Positions 1 through 8,988 of a stretch of DNA of 64,000 bases are shown one piece after another. The position numbers and the translations under genes were made by a program. The stretch comes from Ammoniphilus sp. CFH 90114. GTDB taxonomy: Bacteria > Bacillota > Bacilli > Aneurinibacillales > RAOX-1. Each line of letters begins with the position of its first letter. Positions within the stretch are counted from its first letter, which is position 1. The notes below the pieces were generated by a model, which worked only from the letters and a program-made list of their open reading frames with translations, had not been told where the DNA came from and did not search any database. The stretch spans positions 310,001 to 374,000 of the forward strand of contig NZ_SDLI01000003.1 in the NCBI RefSeq assembly GCF_004123195.1, written 5' to 3'.

Positions 1-359
1 ACGCCATAGCCCTTGCGAAATGCAACGCTGATTCCAAAGTAGAGGTAGTATTTGTAGTAGACGAGGACAGGGCAAAATCAGATGTGTTAAGGAATTGGAA
101 TACTGCCGGAGTAGCGGATACAAGAAGAGAAAAATTTAGAACGGCTGAAGAAAAAGCCAAAAACGCAGGAGTAAATTACGAAATCAAAATTCTTCGCGGG
201 GAACCTGGTCCGACAATTGTGAAGTACGCCAATGAAAATGGCTTCGATATTGTGGTTATTGGTAGTCGCGGATTGAATGCCCTACAGGAATTTGTTATCG
301 GCAGTGTCAGTCATAAAGTAGCAAAAAGGGCAAACTGCCCCGTGCTAATTGTAAAATAG
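1..359 (+). CDS. Universal stress protein (UspA family), 5' end outside window
   Basis: This is the C-terminal 118 residues or so of a UspA-fold protein. The reading frame is open from the window edge, so the true start lies upstream; the internal GTG at 84 is not the start. The ATP-binding signature G-x2-G-x9-G-S is visible near the C-terminus (GSRG...IGS), followed by the usual KVAKRANCPVLIVK ending. Members are cytoplasmic, usually dimeric stress proteins that may bind ATP. A hairpin at 448-473 can terminate the transcript. Confidence 0.9.
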   Translation, partial: AIALAKCNADSKVEVVFVVDEDRAKSDVLRNWNTAGVADTRREKFRTAEEKAKNAGVNYEIKILRGEPGPTIVKYANENGFDIVVIGSRGLNALQEFVIGSVSHKVAKRANCPVLIVK

Positions 360-447
360 AATCAAAAATTTACTGGAATATTCTAATAAAAATGGATTCC
401 CCTCATGAAAGTCATTTAACACATTTACATTCAAAAAAGAAAAAACA

Positions 448-473
448 AAAGAGACAGCGTAAACGGTCTCTTT
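448..473 (+). terminator. Hairpin terminator after usp
   Basis: AAAGAGAC at 448-455 pairs with GTCTCTTT at 466-473 across a 10-nt loop. It lies about 90 bp after the usp stop codon. The T tract is short, so efficiency is uncertain. Confidence 0.5.
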
Positions 474-574
474 CATCCAAGGTACAAGCAAGCTCAATTT
501 TCTAATGTCCCGAAGGAGCAAGAAAAAGCTATTTATGCTGTTGAATCAATTAAAGCTGACGGTAAGAAATTAAG

Positions 575-596
575 AGCCGACTTCGTAAAGTCGGCT
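575..596 (-). terminator. Hairpin terminator of the ger operon
   Basis: Nine perfect base pairs (AGCCGACTT / AAGTCGGCT) close a 4-nt loop just past the last minus-strand gene of the germination operon. On the minus strand it is followed by a T-rich stretch, so it probably ends the ger transcript. It could also work on the plus strand. Confidence 0.5.
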
Positions 597-617
597 TGTT
601 AGATTATATTATTCCCC

Positions 618-776
618 TTATCTAATTTTCACAGAAAAAGCTAATGAAATCATGATAATGATCATACAACCAATGGCTAATGCGCCAAGACGATTCCCTT
701 CTTGATATACTACTTTTGTGTACAAACAGCTATAAATGAACGAATAAACAATTACTCCCCAGAAAACAATCGACAT
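618..776 (-). CDS. Small two-helix membrane protein, fourth gene of the ger operon (GerD-subunit-like)
   Basis: This is a 52-residue ORF starting ATG at 776 and ending TAA at 618. The gerC stop is immediately upstream, and AAGGATGAG inside the gerC 3' end serves as ribosome binding site. The product has two hydrophobic segments (about residues 3-19 and 30-47) joined by a short polar loop (TKVVYQEGNRLG). Known Bacillus germination operons sometimes carry a small two-helix D-subunit gene that modulates receptor function. Position and topology match that type, though sequence similarity is untested. Expression is expected in the forespore with gerA-B-C. Confidence 0.6.
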   Translation of the reverse strand: MSIVFWGVIVYSFIYSCLYTKVVYQEGNRLGALAIGCMIIIMISLAFSVKIR

Positions 777-778
777 GA

Positions 779-2017
779 TTACTCATCCTTATAATTTTTA
801 TTTTCAGTTGTACGCAATTTCAAACCAAATTCATTTAATTGAATGGATACTGAAACATCGATACGGGCCTTCGGATACTGACTCTTCCAATCAAATTTCT
901 TGTACTCTTGGTTGGTCAAAAATTGCTTTCTTGCTACCATGGACCAGTAAAACGGACATGCCTCAAATTCAGTTTGGGACTTGTTAATGATCCTTAACAT
1001 TTTATCCTTCATTCCAGTTTCCAAAGAGTCCTTCAATAGTTGCTGCTTTTTAATATCCTCCACATAGTCCTCCATGCTCGGAATGGCAATAACTTCTAAA
1101 GTGATAGGAACATGGACTTCTATCTCTGGAGTTTCACTATCCAGTTTCATCTTGATATCTGTCGATTGTTTTTTTAGTAATCTTGCGGCAATACGATACT
1201 TGGGGTGAAGAGGGTCAGGATACGTTACAAGCATCTCCTCTGTCTCTAACGTATTATCTAACAAGATGGCCAAACGCGTCTCTTCGCCTGTTAAAGTTCC
1301 AATTACCTTCCCTTTTTTTATTACAGCAGATCCGATAACCTGTGCGATATCTCCACCTTCCTTCGGAACTTGCCCTGCCAGAAATTCGTCTTCGTTTCCA
1401 TCCTTTTTTTTATTCTCCTTCTTTGTAGTCACATAAGGAGCTAGAAATAAGTCTTCTCCTCCTTCCATCACTTGAAGGAAACGATGAAGGCTAGAAGGTG
1501 GTACAAGACCGGTCTCCATCGATCTTTGCATCATAAATTGGTAGTATTTATGAGGTCTGGTTTCAAATTTTGGTTTATTATTTTGAATAAACTCCTTGGC
1601 ACTTTCCTTAGAGATGATAAGCCATGTATCACGTCGAAGCTCTCTGTCACGAGTCATGGTATAGGCAAACTTTAAGAATTCATCACTACGTGAAAAATCT
1701 TCGGAAACAATAAGAGTTCGAACGTGATTATAAGTCATTTTCCGTGTAATAAAGGAGTTAGCGATATCTTTCGCACTAAAGAAATCGGTAGCAGTAAGAG
1801 AAAACGTTTGAGCAGGTTCTTCTTCATTACCTCCAGCTTTTGCTGATGTCCCTACTTCAGGGTTAGCTACTTTATAGGTAATGTTGATATATCCGTTCTC
1901 CGCTTGGTCGATTCCAATTACAATGACTTCTGCAAGTTCCTCCAACTCAGTTTTATCCCAACAACCCGTAGTCAAAAAAAATGATGTAAGGAGAAAAATG
2001 ATATGGAACATTCTCAT
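779..2017 (-). CDS. gerC: Spore germination receptor lipoprotein, GerAC family
   Basis: This is the lipoprotein subunit of a GerA-type nutrient germinant receptor, anchored on the outside of the spore inner membrane. From the chosen start (ATG at 2017, overlapping the gerB stop as ATGA) the 412-residue product begins MRMFHIIFLL, with a hydrophobic signal peptide and a lipobox-like LTTGC followed by WDKTELEE, which is typical of GerAC. The remaining residues form the GerAC N- and C-terminal domains. A start 7 codons upstream is possible but lies in gerB. Which GerA-family paralogue this is cannot be told. Confidence 0.9.
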   Translation of the reverse strand: MRMFHIIFLLTSFFLTTGCWDKTELEELAEVIVIGIDQAENGYINITYKVANPEVGTSAKAGGNEEEPAQTFSLTATDFFSAKDIANSFITRKMTYNHVRTLIVSEDFSRSDEFLKFAYTMTRDRELRRDTWLIISKESAKEFIQNNKPKFETRPHKYYQFMMQRSMETGLVPPSSLHRFLQVMEGGEDLFLAPYVTTKKENKKKDGNEDEFLAGQVPKEGGDIAQVIGSAVIKKGKVIGTLTGEETRLAILLDNTLETEEMLVTYPDPLHPKYRIAARLLKKQSTDIKMKLDSETPEIEVHVPITLEVIAIPSMEDYVEDIKKQQLLKDSLETGMKDKMLRIINKSQTEFEACPFYWSMVARKQFLTNQEYKKFDWKSQYPKARIDVSVSIQLNEFGLKLRTTENKNYKDE

Positions 2018-3096
2018 GTAGACAAATCCCCTTTCCATTTAGCCGTTAGCCAGAGGACTATGGGTAAACCCAAAAAGAAGAAGGAATCGATGTTTAAAAG
2101 CATGTCCCGATAATGTAGGACGTTATAGATAGGATTTTCAGGCAACATACCGGCAAGAATCACGATAATAGTCAAAGGTAATAATATAGGTTCGAATTCT
2201 TTGATTTTAAAAATAGCCCCAAACAATAGGGAAGCAATATAAAGATAAATGGCAAAGCGAATAAGGGCAGCGATGAGCCAGAATCCCAAAAATAGGGTTT
2301 CAATATTGGTAAAATAGGTTCCTAAGCGAACATATCGTGCCAGTTCGTGAAAGGGGTAGGCTATTTTTTCTAGAAAAACGATGGCATAAACGAAAATAAA
2401 GAAGGATATCTCCACTGCCGTGATGACCAGCCCCATCCACAACCCTTTTCTAAAATTCTTTCCCTCCATGACCAAGGGGTAAATCATCGTTAAAACGAAA
2501 ATATCTCCAAAGATCGAGCTCTTAAGAAGTGATTCTTTTAAAATGACATCCACACCATCACCTAAAAGTGGGAAGGCTCTTCCGAATACCCCTTCAGATG
2601 AACCGAGAATTCCAAGCAATAGTAAGGTTACCTTTATATATGGAATCGTAAGATAAGCAGAAGAACCAATCGCTTCTAATCCCATTTTAGCAACCATATA
2701 ACTTACCCCGATGAATACCCCGTAAATAGCCAAAAGAGGAGTTGTTGTAAAATACATGGTTCCCAGAATATCTGAGTAACTGCGACTTGATGTTATTATG
2801 GCTTCGATAACTATGATAAAAAGGAGGATACCTACAATAAAACCAATATACTTACCAAACAAATGTACGATAATATCGTATAAGTTTTTATCTTTATACC
2901 GTTTGAAAAGTGAAAGTAAAATGAAAAGGGATGGAGCAATAATAATAAGTGAAAAAATAGGGACCATCCATGTGGATTGTTTAACGTGATTAAAGATAAT
3001 GGCTGGAGTCATATCTGTAAGTTTTGAACCGATCGAAAGAAGAATAAGAGAAACGAATTCTCTTATTCCAATTTTTCCTTGTGAATAGTTACTCAT
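2014..3096 (-). CDS. gerB: Spore germination receptor permease-like subunit, GerAB family
   Basis: This 360-residue integral membrane protein has about ten transmembrane helices and belongs to the amino acid/polyamine/organocation superfamily branch of GerAB proteins. In known receptors the B subunit binds the germinant within the spore inner membrane. The start ATG overlaps the gerA stop by 4 bp, and the stop overlaps the gerC start by 4 bp, so the three genes are translationally coupled. The germinant cannot be deduced from sequence. Confidence 0.92.
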   Translation of the reverse strand: MSNYSQGKIGIREFVSLILLSIGSKLTDMTPAIIFNHVKQSTWMVPIFSLIIIAPSLFILLSLFKRYKDKNLYDIIVHLFGKYIGFIVGILLFIIVIEAIITSSRSYSDILGTMYFTTTPLLAIYGVFIGVSYMVAKMGLEAIGSSAYLTIPYIKVTLLLLGILGSSEGVFGRAFPLLGDGVDVILKESLLKSSIFGDIFVLTMIYPLVMEGKNFRKGLWMGLVITAVEISFFIFVYAIVFLEKIAYPFHELARYVRLGTYFTNIETLFLGFWLIAALIRFAIYLYIASLLFGAIFKIKEFEPILLPLTIIVILAGMLPENPIYNVLHYRDMLLNIDSFFFLGLPIVLWLTAKWKGDLST

Positions 3097-4580
3097 CCTT
3101 TTCTCCTTGGTCGCTTGGTTTTCAAAAAGGCAGGTCGAAACAACTCATTTTGCACAATCCTTCGAAATATGGTATCTCCACTAGACCTATATTGAGGGGT
3201 CATAGGAGCAAAAAACGGTACTCCAAAAGATTTTATTGTTGTTAAATAAGAAAGACCCATGACCAAAACTCCCATGATGCCTAAGAAACCAAACGTGGCT
3301 GCCCCCAAAATAAATCCAAATCGACCGATACGAACAGCAAAATTAAAACTAATATCTGAGATTAAAAAAGAGGATAAACCACTGATGGCTACAACTATAA
3401 TGATGATAGGACTAACAATATTCGCTTCTACTGCGGCTTGTCCTAAAATTAAAGCACCTACAATGCCAATCGTTGGGCCAATAGCACTTGGAATACGAAG
3501 TCCAGCTTCACGTATGAGTTCAAAAGCGACTTCCATGATTAAAACTTCTACGGCAATGGGAAAGGGCACCTTTTCTCTAGCCCCTGCAATCGCAAGCAGT
3601 AAATCAGGGGGTATCATTTCACTATGAAAATTAGTGATAGCAACATAAGAAGCCGAAGTTAACATTGCAATGAGTAGGGCTATCACTCGTAGAATTCGAA
3701 TATAGTTTCCATAAGGCATACGAAGATAGTGGTCTTCCACCGAATGGAAAAAAGACCAAAAGGTTGTAGGTAATAATAAAGCACTTGAGGAGTTTTCCAT
3801 GAGAATTGCTACATAACCCTGATCAATATGTGATGCGACCCGATCCGGTCTTTCCGTATATGCCATCGTTGCTACCAGTGATTTTGGATTATCTTCAATG
3901 TATTGTTCAAGTATTTCTAGATTAATGACCCCATCACTCTGTATTTCTTTAATTCTTTTCTTAACCGAATCAATGAGGTTAGCATTTGCCACATTACTGA
4001 GATAGACAATTACCGCATCATTATTGGATATATTACCCACAGTTACATTTTCAAATACCAAGTTCTCATTTAGAATTCGCTTGCGAATTAACCCCATATT
4101 ATCAGATGCGGATTCCGTAAAAGCCTCTTTAGGTCCTTTTAAAACAATTTCACTCTCTGCTTTTCCAATCGAACGTTTAGGAAATTTGGTTACATTGAGG
4201 AGATAGATATTTTTGTCCCTTTCAACGATTAATCCAACAGACCCTTTTACCATTTTTGTAAGGGCATCCTTACGATCACTCGCTATCTCTATAGATTTAG
4301 CCGTTATTAACGATTGGAGTGTACGTGATTCAGAATAATCTAATGTTAGTGGTCGAATGATAGCTGTTTCCAATTCTTGTGAATCTACTATCGTTTCAAG
4401 AAAGAATAACTGTGCTGTTCGTTTCAAACTAGGGATGAAAACTTCTCTTATTTTAAAATCTTTGTTGTTAGGGTAATGAAAGGAGCTCTTTATAAATTCC
4501 GTTAGGTCTTTTATATGTTCAACCGATTGATTTTGGTTTGTTTTTCTTTTTTTCTTAAAAAAAAGTCCCAATTTACTCAA
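3093..4580 (-). CDS. gerA: Spore germination receptor subunit, GerAA family
   Basis: This 495-residue subunit has a hydrophilic N-terminal domain (about 1-290) followed by several membrane helices (about 295-445) with the conserved motif REAGLRIPSAIGPTIGIVG, and a basic C-terminal tail. GerAA proteins oligomerise into a membrane ion channel that opens when the receptor senses germinant. Translation appears to start at TTG (4580), with AAGGGAAG upstream. It is the first gene of the operon gerA-gerB-gerC-small membrane gene, normally transcribed by sigma-G in the forespore; I did not find a convincing sigma-G promoter. Confidence 0.92.
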   Translation of the reverse strand: MSKLGLFFKKKRKTNQNQSVEHIKDLTEFIKSSFHYPNNKDFKIREVFIPSLKRTAQLFFLETIVDSQELETAIIRPLTLDYSESRTLQSLITAKSIEIASDRKDALTKMVKGSVGLIVERDKNIYLLNVTKFPKRSIGKAESEIVLKGPKEAFTESASDNMGLIRKRILNENLVFENVTVGNISNNDAVIVYLSNVANANLIDSVKKRIKEIQSDGVINLEILEQYIEDNPKSLVATMAYTERPDRVASHIDQGYVAILMENSSSALLLPTTFWSFFHSVEDHYLRMPYGNYIRILRVIALLIAMLTSASYVAITNFHSEMIPPDLLLAIAGAREKVPFPIAVEVLIMEVAFELIREAGLRIPSAIGPTIGIVGALILGQAAVEANIVSPIIIIVVAISGLSSFLISDISFNFAVRIGRFGFILGAATFGFLGIMGVLVMGLSYLTTIKSFGVPFFAPMTPQYRSSGDTIFRRIVQNELFRPAFLKTKRPRRKG

Positions 4581-4687
4581 CCCAATTCTTCCCTTTTTTA
4601 TTTATCTTTTCCAATGGTGGCAACTAATAATCCAACATGATGACTTTCAAAATAATGAGATGAGTTAAGGAGAAGATAACAGTGTAA

Positions 4688-4713
4688 GGGCTAGGCAGAT
4701 ATCTGCCTAGCCC
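4688..4713. terminator. Perfect inverted repeat, likely bidirectional terminator
   Basis: GGGCTAGGCAGAT at 4688-4700 is perfectly self-complementary with 4701-4713. It lies between the start of gerA and the 3' end of the oxidase-subunit remnant on the minus strand, and probably ended the latter's transcript. Confidence 0.5.
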
Positions 4714-4751
4714 ATTTTGTATGATTCCTGTTCTGGAATCTTGTATAAATC

Positions 4752-4961
4752 TTACATATCCCAAAGGAAAATGAGCAATGTTCCAAAAACGGTGATAAGA
4801 GCCATGGCAATCATAAAATACAATTTCCCATAAATTATCCATTTATCTTCCGTTTCACCAGCGTGCATGAATACAACAAGCTGCAGTAGAGCTTGAATAA
4901 ACGCTGTGATAATGAGATAAACCGAAAAGATAGTTACTGTTAGAACTAAGGAAAAGAGAAA
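4752..4961 (-). pseudogene. Remnant of a haem-copper oxidase subunit IV gene (QoxD/CtaF type)
   Basis: The minus strand from 4961 down to a TAA at 4752 encodes about 69 residues with no usable start codon and an in-frame stop (4962-4964) just upstream. The translation contains AFIQALLQLVVFMH followed by a second hydrophobic helix ending LIFLWDM, which matches the C-terminal half of prokaryotic cytochrome/quinol oxidase subunit IV. Full-length members have about 95-125 residues and three helices, so the first helix is missing. No other oxidase subunit gene is nearby, so it looks like a leftover from a deleted operon. Confidence 0.65.
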
Positions 4962-4996
4962 TTAATATAACGTTTATCATAACTGAACATATTGCA

Positions 4997-5028
4997 ACAG
5001 GCAGAGATTCATAGAGATCTCTGCCTGT
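4997..5028. terminator. Hairpin terminator after the M20 peptidase gene
   Basis: Twelve base pairs (4997-5008 with 5017-5028) close an 8-nt loop and are followed on the plus strand by TTTTTG. It lies between the peptidase stop and the oxidase remnant, and can act in both directions. Confidence 0.6.
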
Positions 5029-5073
5029 TTTTGCTTGGTCGTTGATATAAAACTGTATGTCCGCAGTCACTTA

Positions 5074-6213
5074 TTAAAACTCTAATTCTTGAATTAACAA
5101 TGCTAACAGTGCGGTCCTTACTGGAATCTGATCGATATCTACAAATTCGTGAGGGGAGTGGGCATAACCACCTCTAGCACCTAGCCCATCGAGAGTCGGG
5201 ATGCCACAAGCTGCTGTAAAATTGCCGTCACTCACTCCACCTGTGCCTTGTTCTTGTAAATCTAAATCTAGCAATTTCCCTAGTTTTTTTGCTTGGGAGA
5301 CGAGGAGGCCTACGCCTTCTGTTCGCTCCATTGGAGGTCGGATAAACCCGCCTTTAATAGAAAGCTCAGTATCTTTTAGCACAGGCTGAAGGTGGAGAAG
5401 CTCCTCCTCGATCTTTTTCATCTGCTCAATAGACTTTATCCTTACATCAATTTCAGCTTCAGCCGATTCCGCCACGACGTTAGCTCCGATTCCACCTTTA
5501 ATTAGTCCAACATTTAAGGTGGTTCCGTTAGCGTAATCCGTAAAGGAATGGATACGAAGGACTTGATGGGATAATTCTTCAATGGCGGAGACACCACTTT
5601 CTGGATTAACTCCGGCATGTGCAGAAATTCCTTTGACCGTGAGATAGAATCGGCCACTTCCTTTTCTCCAGGTTTTTAGCGCACCCAATGGCTCAAGAGG
5701 AGGCTCTAATACAAAACAGACATGAGAACGCTTGGCCTCCTCTTCAATCCACTTCCTTGAACTTGGGCTGCCGATTTCTTCATCGCTGTTAATGAACAAC
5801 ACGACCTGCGTATCTACTGGAAAGAGGTCTAGATCTCGAAGTGCTTTTAAGGCAAAAAAAGCTTGCAGGAGACCTGCTTTCATATCATATACACCGGGTC
5901 CGTAGGCCTTGTTCTCTTTAATAGAGAAGGGGCGTTTAGTCGCTTCGCCCATCGGCCAGACCGTGTCATAGTGTCCCATGATCAAAATTTGCTTAGAACC
6001 CTGCCCAAAGGTGCACCGTACGATGTTCCCATAGTCTTGGTTTTGAATGATCTCAGAACGACCGCCAACAATAGATTCAAATTGAGTAGCGTACCACTGG
6101 GCTACTTGATCATTTTGTTCTTTTTCTTTCGATGGAGAGTCCATATTGACACTCTCTTCCAATAGATTCAGAAATTGAGGTAACTCCTTCTTGATGTGTG
6201 AAAGCAAAGCCAT
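5074..6213 (-). CDS. M20 family metallopeptidase (carboxypeptidase G2-like)
   Basis: This 379-residue enzyme carries the di-zinc M20 signature: GHYDTVW (H81, D83), the bridging aspartate in GVYDMKAG (D110) and the catalytic/metal pair in DEEIGS (E145, E146), with a dimerisation insert in the middle. Relatives remove C-terminal glutamate or cleave dipeptides and N-acyl amino acids in the cytoplasm. The gene is the last of a minus-strand operon with an ABC importer, 15 bp after the second permease gene, so it probably hydrolyses the imported compound. No signal peptide is present. The exact substrate is not deducible. Confidence 0.88.
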   Translation of the reverse strand: MALLSHIKKELPQFLNLLEESVNMDSPSKEKEQNDQVAQWYATQFESIVGGRSEIIQNQDYGNIVRCTFGQGSKQILIMGHYDTVWPMGEATKRPFSIKENKAYGPGVYDMKAGLLQAFFALKALRDLDLFPVDTQVVLFINSDEEIGSPSSRKWIEEEAKRSHVCFVLEPPLEPLGALKTWRKGSGRFYLTVKGISAHAGVNPESGVSAIEELSHQVLRIHSFTDYANGTTLNVGLIKGGIGANVVAESAEAEIDVRIKSIEQMKKIEEELLHLQPVLKDTELSIKGGFIRPPMERTEGVGLLVSQAKKLGKLLDLDLQEQGTGGVSDGNFTAACGIPTLDGLGARGGYAHSPHEFVDIDQIPVRTALLALLIQELEF

Positions 6214-6228
6214 AAATAGACAACTCCA

Positions 6229-7029
6229 TTAGTGTGAATGTGAATTTAATCCGAACATGCGGTCTAAACCATATACACGCTCAAGAATAAAAATGAACAG
6301 TAAGCTTAGTAAAATAACAACCGATGATATGGATGCCACAAGGGGGTCAAGTGTCTCTTGCATATAACTAAAGATAGCTAACGGAAGTGTTGTGGTATCC
6401 GGAGAAACCAAGAACAAAGACACGGTGACGTTATCAAAGGACGTCAAGAATGAAAAGATCATTCCGGAAAAAATAGCTGGTCGAATCAACGGAAGAGTAA
6501 TATCCCAAAATACCCGAAATGGACTAGCACCAAGCATATATCCAGCTCGTTCCAAGGTGAAGTCAAAGCTTGTTAAGCCCGTTAATACAAGCCGAACTAC
6601 ATAAGGAATCGAGATGAGAATGTGAGCCAACAGCAATCCTAAAAACGTACCAGAGAGTCCAATTCTCGTAAAAAATACAAGAGCCGCGATTCCAATAATT
6701 AAGGAAGGAACCGTTAAAGGAGAGAGCAATAGATTATTGATAATCGTACTCCCCGGAAAACGGTACTTCGCTATGGCAAAAGCAGCCAACGTTCCTACTA
6801 ACGTAGATAGAATAGCTGTAATCGCTGCTAGTTGTAAGCTGAAAATGAGGGAATCAACAAACTCTTGTCTCTCCAAAATTTTGTAATACCACTGCAAGGA
6901 GAACCCTACAGGGGGAAAGGATAAGTAACCAGCCGACGTGAAAGAGGTTGGTATAATTACCCAAAGAGGTGCCGTGACAAACAATATGATGAGGAACGTA
7001 AGTAGGCCCAGCCAGGAAAATCGAATCAT
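6229..7029 (-). CDS. ABC transporter permease, PotC-like
   Basis: This 266-residue inner-membrane permease has six predicted helices and the EAA loop (ERAGYMLGASPFRVFWDITLPLI) that docks on the ATPase. It belongs to the spermidine/putrescine/2-aminoethylphosphonate type of binding-protein-dependent importers. Its start overlaps the stop of the preceding permease gene by 4 bp, which indicates coupled translation. With the permease at 7026-7889 it should form the heterodimeric channel. Confidence 0.9.
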   Translation of the reverse strand: MIRFSWLGLLTFLIILFVTAPLWVIIPTSFTSAGYLSFPPVGFSLQWYYKILERQEFVDSLIFSLQLAAITAILSTLVGTLAAFAIAKYRFPGSTIINNLLLSPLTVPSLIIGIAALVFFTRIGLSGTFLGLLLAHILISIPYVVRLVLTGLTSFDFTLERAGYMLGASPFRVFWDITLPLIRPAIFSGMIFSFLTSFDNVTVSLFLVSPDTTTLPLAIFSYMQETLDPLVASISSVVILLSLLFIFILERVYGLDRMFGLNSHSH

Positions 7030-7889
7030 GAAGCAAACACCTCTTTATATTTCTTCGTCTCAAAAAGACGAGTAAAGACGGTCACCAACACTACGGTACT
7101 ACCTAAAAGTAGAAACGCTAAGGCTGCGCCTAATGGCCAATTCAATGTAGCCATTATCTGATCGTACGCTAAGACTGGGATTACCTTTACTGATGTTCCC
7201 CCCATTAGTGCAGGTGTGACAAACGCACTCATAGACAAACTAAATACGAGAATGGTTCCTGCAAACAAACCAGGCAAACTTAGTGGTAAAGTTACAGTCT
7301 TAAATACTTGAAATCTGGATGCTCCAAGAATGGAGGCTGCTTTATAGAGGGAGGAATCAATAGTATAAAGACTTGTAGCAATGGCTATTACCATATAGGC
7401 AATAAAAGCATCTGTTAGACCGATAATTACGCCAAGCTCGTTATAAAGTAGTCTCAACGGTTCCTGAATTATTCCCAATTTCAATAACATTTCATTAACC
7501 CAGCCTTTAGGCCCGAGAATAACAACCCATCCAAAATTCCGAATAACCACACTAATTAGATGGGGCGATAGAATTAATAGAGTAATGATTCCTCTCATCT
7601 TGCCTGAGGCTTGTGACATATACATAGCAACAGGGTATCCAAGAAGAATGGTACAAGCCACCGTCCATAAACTTAGCTTAATCGTCTTCCATAATACTTG
7701 CATATAAAATGGGTCTTGGAAGAGCAGCAGGTAATTGGCCAAACTAAATTGCTGTTGTTTATCTTGAAAACTAATCATTAAAATGTTGAGCATCGGGATG
7801 ATAAATACACTTAACAAAATTACCATGGCTGGTATCAGTAACAGGATAATACTAAGAGTCTTAGCAGATTTGGAGGAAAGGGTAGTCAT
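7026..7889 (-). CDS. ABC transporter permease, PotB-like
   Basis: This 287-residue permease is the partner of the downstream PotC-like protein. It has an N-terminal helix, a periplasm-facing loop typical of PotB, and an EAA motif (YKAASILGASRFQVFKTVTLPL). It starts at ATG 7889, 4 bp after the ATPase gene. Channels of this class import polyamines, opines, aminophosphonates or ferric iron; the sequence alone does not choose among them. Confidence 0.9.
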   Translation of the reverse strand: MTTLSSKSAKTLSIILLLIPAMVILLSVFIIPMLNILMISFQDKQQQFSLANYLLLFQDPFYMQVLWKTIKLSLWTVACTILLGYPVAMYMSQASGKMRGIITLLILSPHLISVVIRNFGWVVILGPKGWVNEMLLKLGIIQEPLRLLYNELGVIIGLTDAFIAYMVIAIATSLYTIDSSLYKAASILGASRFQVFKTVTLPLSLPGLFAGTILVFSLSMSAFVTPALMGGTSVKVIPVLAYDQIMATLNWPLGAALAFLLLGSTVVLVTVFTRLFETKKYKEVFAS

Positions 7890-7893
7890 TCCC

Positions 7894-8979
7894 CTAAGCC
7901 TCCCCTCTTGGGATCAAGAACAGATCCTCAGAATTCCACTCACAAATAACGGATTTTCCAGTTTGTATAGACATATTGTCATTATTCAACTGCAGTTTTA
8001 CGGTAAGCTTCATATCTCCATTTGTAACATCACAATCCATAAAAGCCCCTAAAAAGTTCATCATGGTAACGGTTCCTCTGAACTGATTGGTCGTGAGTTC
8101 ACCACCATGATCATGAACAAGTCGGATTTTTTCTGGACGCACATAAGCGGATATAGGACCTCCTATATTGGTATCCACTGAATGGGTAGTGGATCGAATC
8201 AAGCCCTGTGCCGTTTTAATCGTCAGTTCAGTACCTGACTTGGAAACGAGGGTACCGTCAATACGGTTGGTGCTTCCGATAAACGTATGAACAAATTCAG
8301 TCTTAGGATGATGATAGATATCCCATGGCTTCCCAATCTGTTCAATATTCCCGTGGCTCATGACCACAATACGATCGGATAAAGATAAAGCTTCTTCTTG
8401 GTCGTGCGTAACAAAAATGGTAGTGACACCGATTTCTTGATGAAGTCGCTTCAACTCATTTCGAAGTTCATGGCGAAGTTTGGCATCTAAGTTACTCAAT
8501 GGCTCATCAAGCAGCAATAAGGAAGGCTCAATAACGAGAGCTCTAGCTATTGCGATCCGTTGGCGCTGTCCGCCGGATAGTTGCTTTGGAAATCGATCAG
8601 CAACATGAGGAAGCTTAATAAGTTCAAGCACTTTTTGAATACGATCTTTCATTTCAGATTTAGGTACCTTACGAAACTTCAATCCATATCCGATGTTCTC
8701 TTCAATCGTCATATGAGGAAAGAGGGAATAGGTTTGAAATACCATGCCTAGTTCTCTCTTATAAGGGGGAACACCATTCATCTTTTTACCCTTAATGAGC
8801 AATTCTCCTTCATCAGGCTCGAGGAATCCCGCAACCATGTTCAGGGTTGTAGTCTTCCCACAACCGGAAGGACCGAGGAAGGAGATAAACTCCCCCTGCT
8901 CGATCTGTAGGTTAAAGTCTTTAACAACCGCTTGGTTATTAAATCGCTTTTGAATATTTTTCAATTCCACATCAAACAT
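7894..8979 (-). CDS. ABC transporter ATP-binding protein, PotA-like
   Basis: This 361-residue ATPase powers the importer. Walker A is GPSGCGKTT (about residues 36-44), the signature LSGGQRQR lies near 134, Walker B is LLLDEP, and the H-loop is in FVTHDQEEAL. The C-terminal 120 residues form a TOBE/MOP-like regulatory domain. The gene lies 9 bp after the binding-protein gene in the same operon. Its N-terminus (MFDVELKNIQKRF) is standard for the class. Confidence 0.92.
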   Translation of the reverse strand: MFDVELKNIQKRFNNQAVVKDFNLQIEQGEFISFLGPSGCGKTTTLNMVAGFLEPDEGELLIKGKKMNGVPPYKRELGMVFQTYSLFPHMTIEENIGYGLKFRKVPKSEMKDRIQKVLELIKLPHVADRFPKQLSGGQRQRIAIARALVIEPSLLLLDEPLSNLDAKLRHELRNELKRLHQEIGVTTIFVTHDQEEALSLSDRIVVMSHGNIEQIGKPWDIYHHPKTEFVHTFIGSTNRIDGTLVSKSGTELTIKTAQGLIRSTTHSVDTNIGGPISAYVRPEKIRLVHDHGGELTTNQFRGTVTMMNFLGAFMDCDVTNGDMKLTVKLQLNNDNMSIQTGKSVICEWNSEDLFLIPRGEA

Positions 8980-8988
8980 GGCTTATAC

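Noticed and set aside
3259-3627. 122-codon plus-strand frame opposite gerA
   Set aside because: It is the antisense of a strongly conserved gerA segment and has no start signal.
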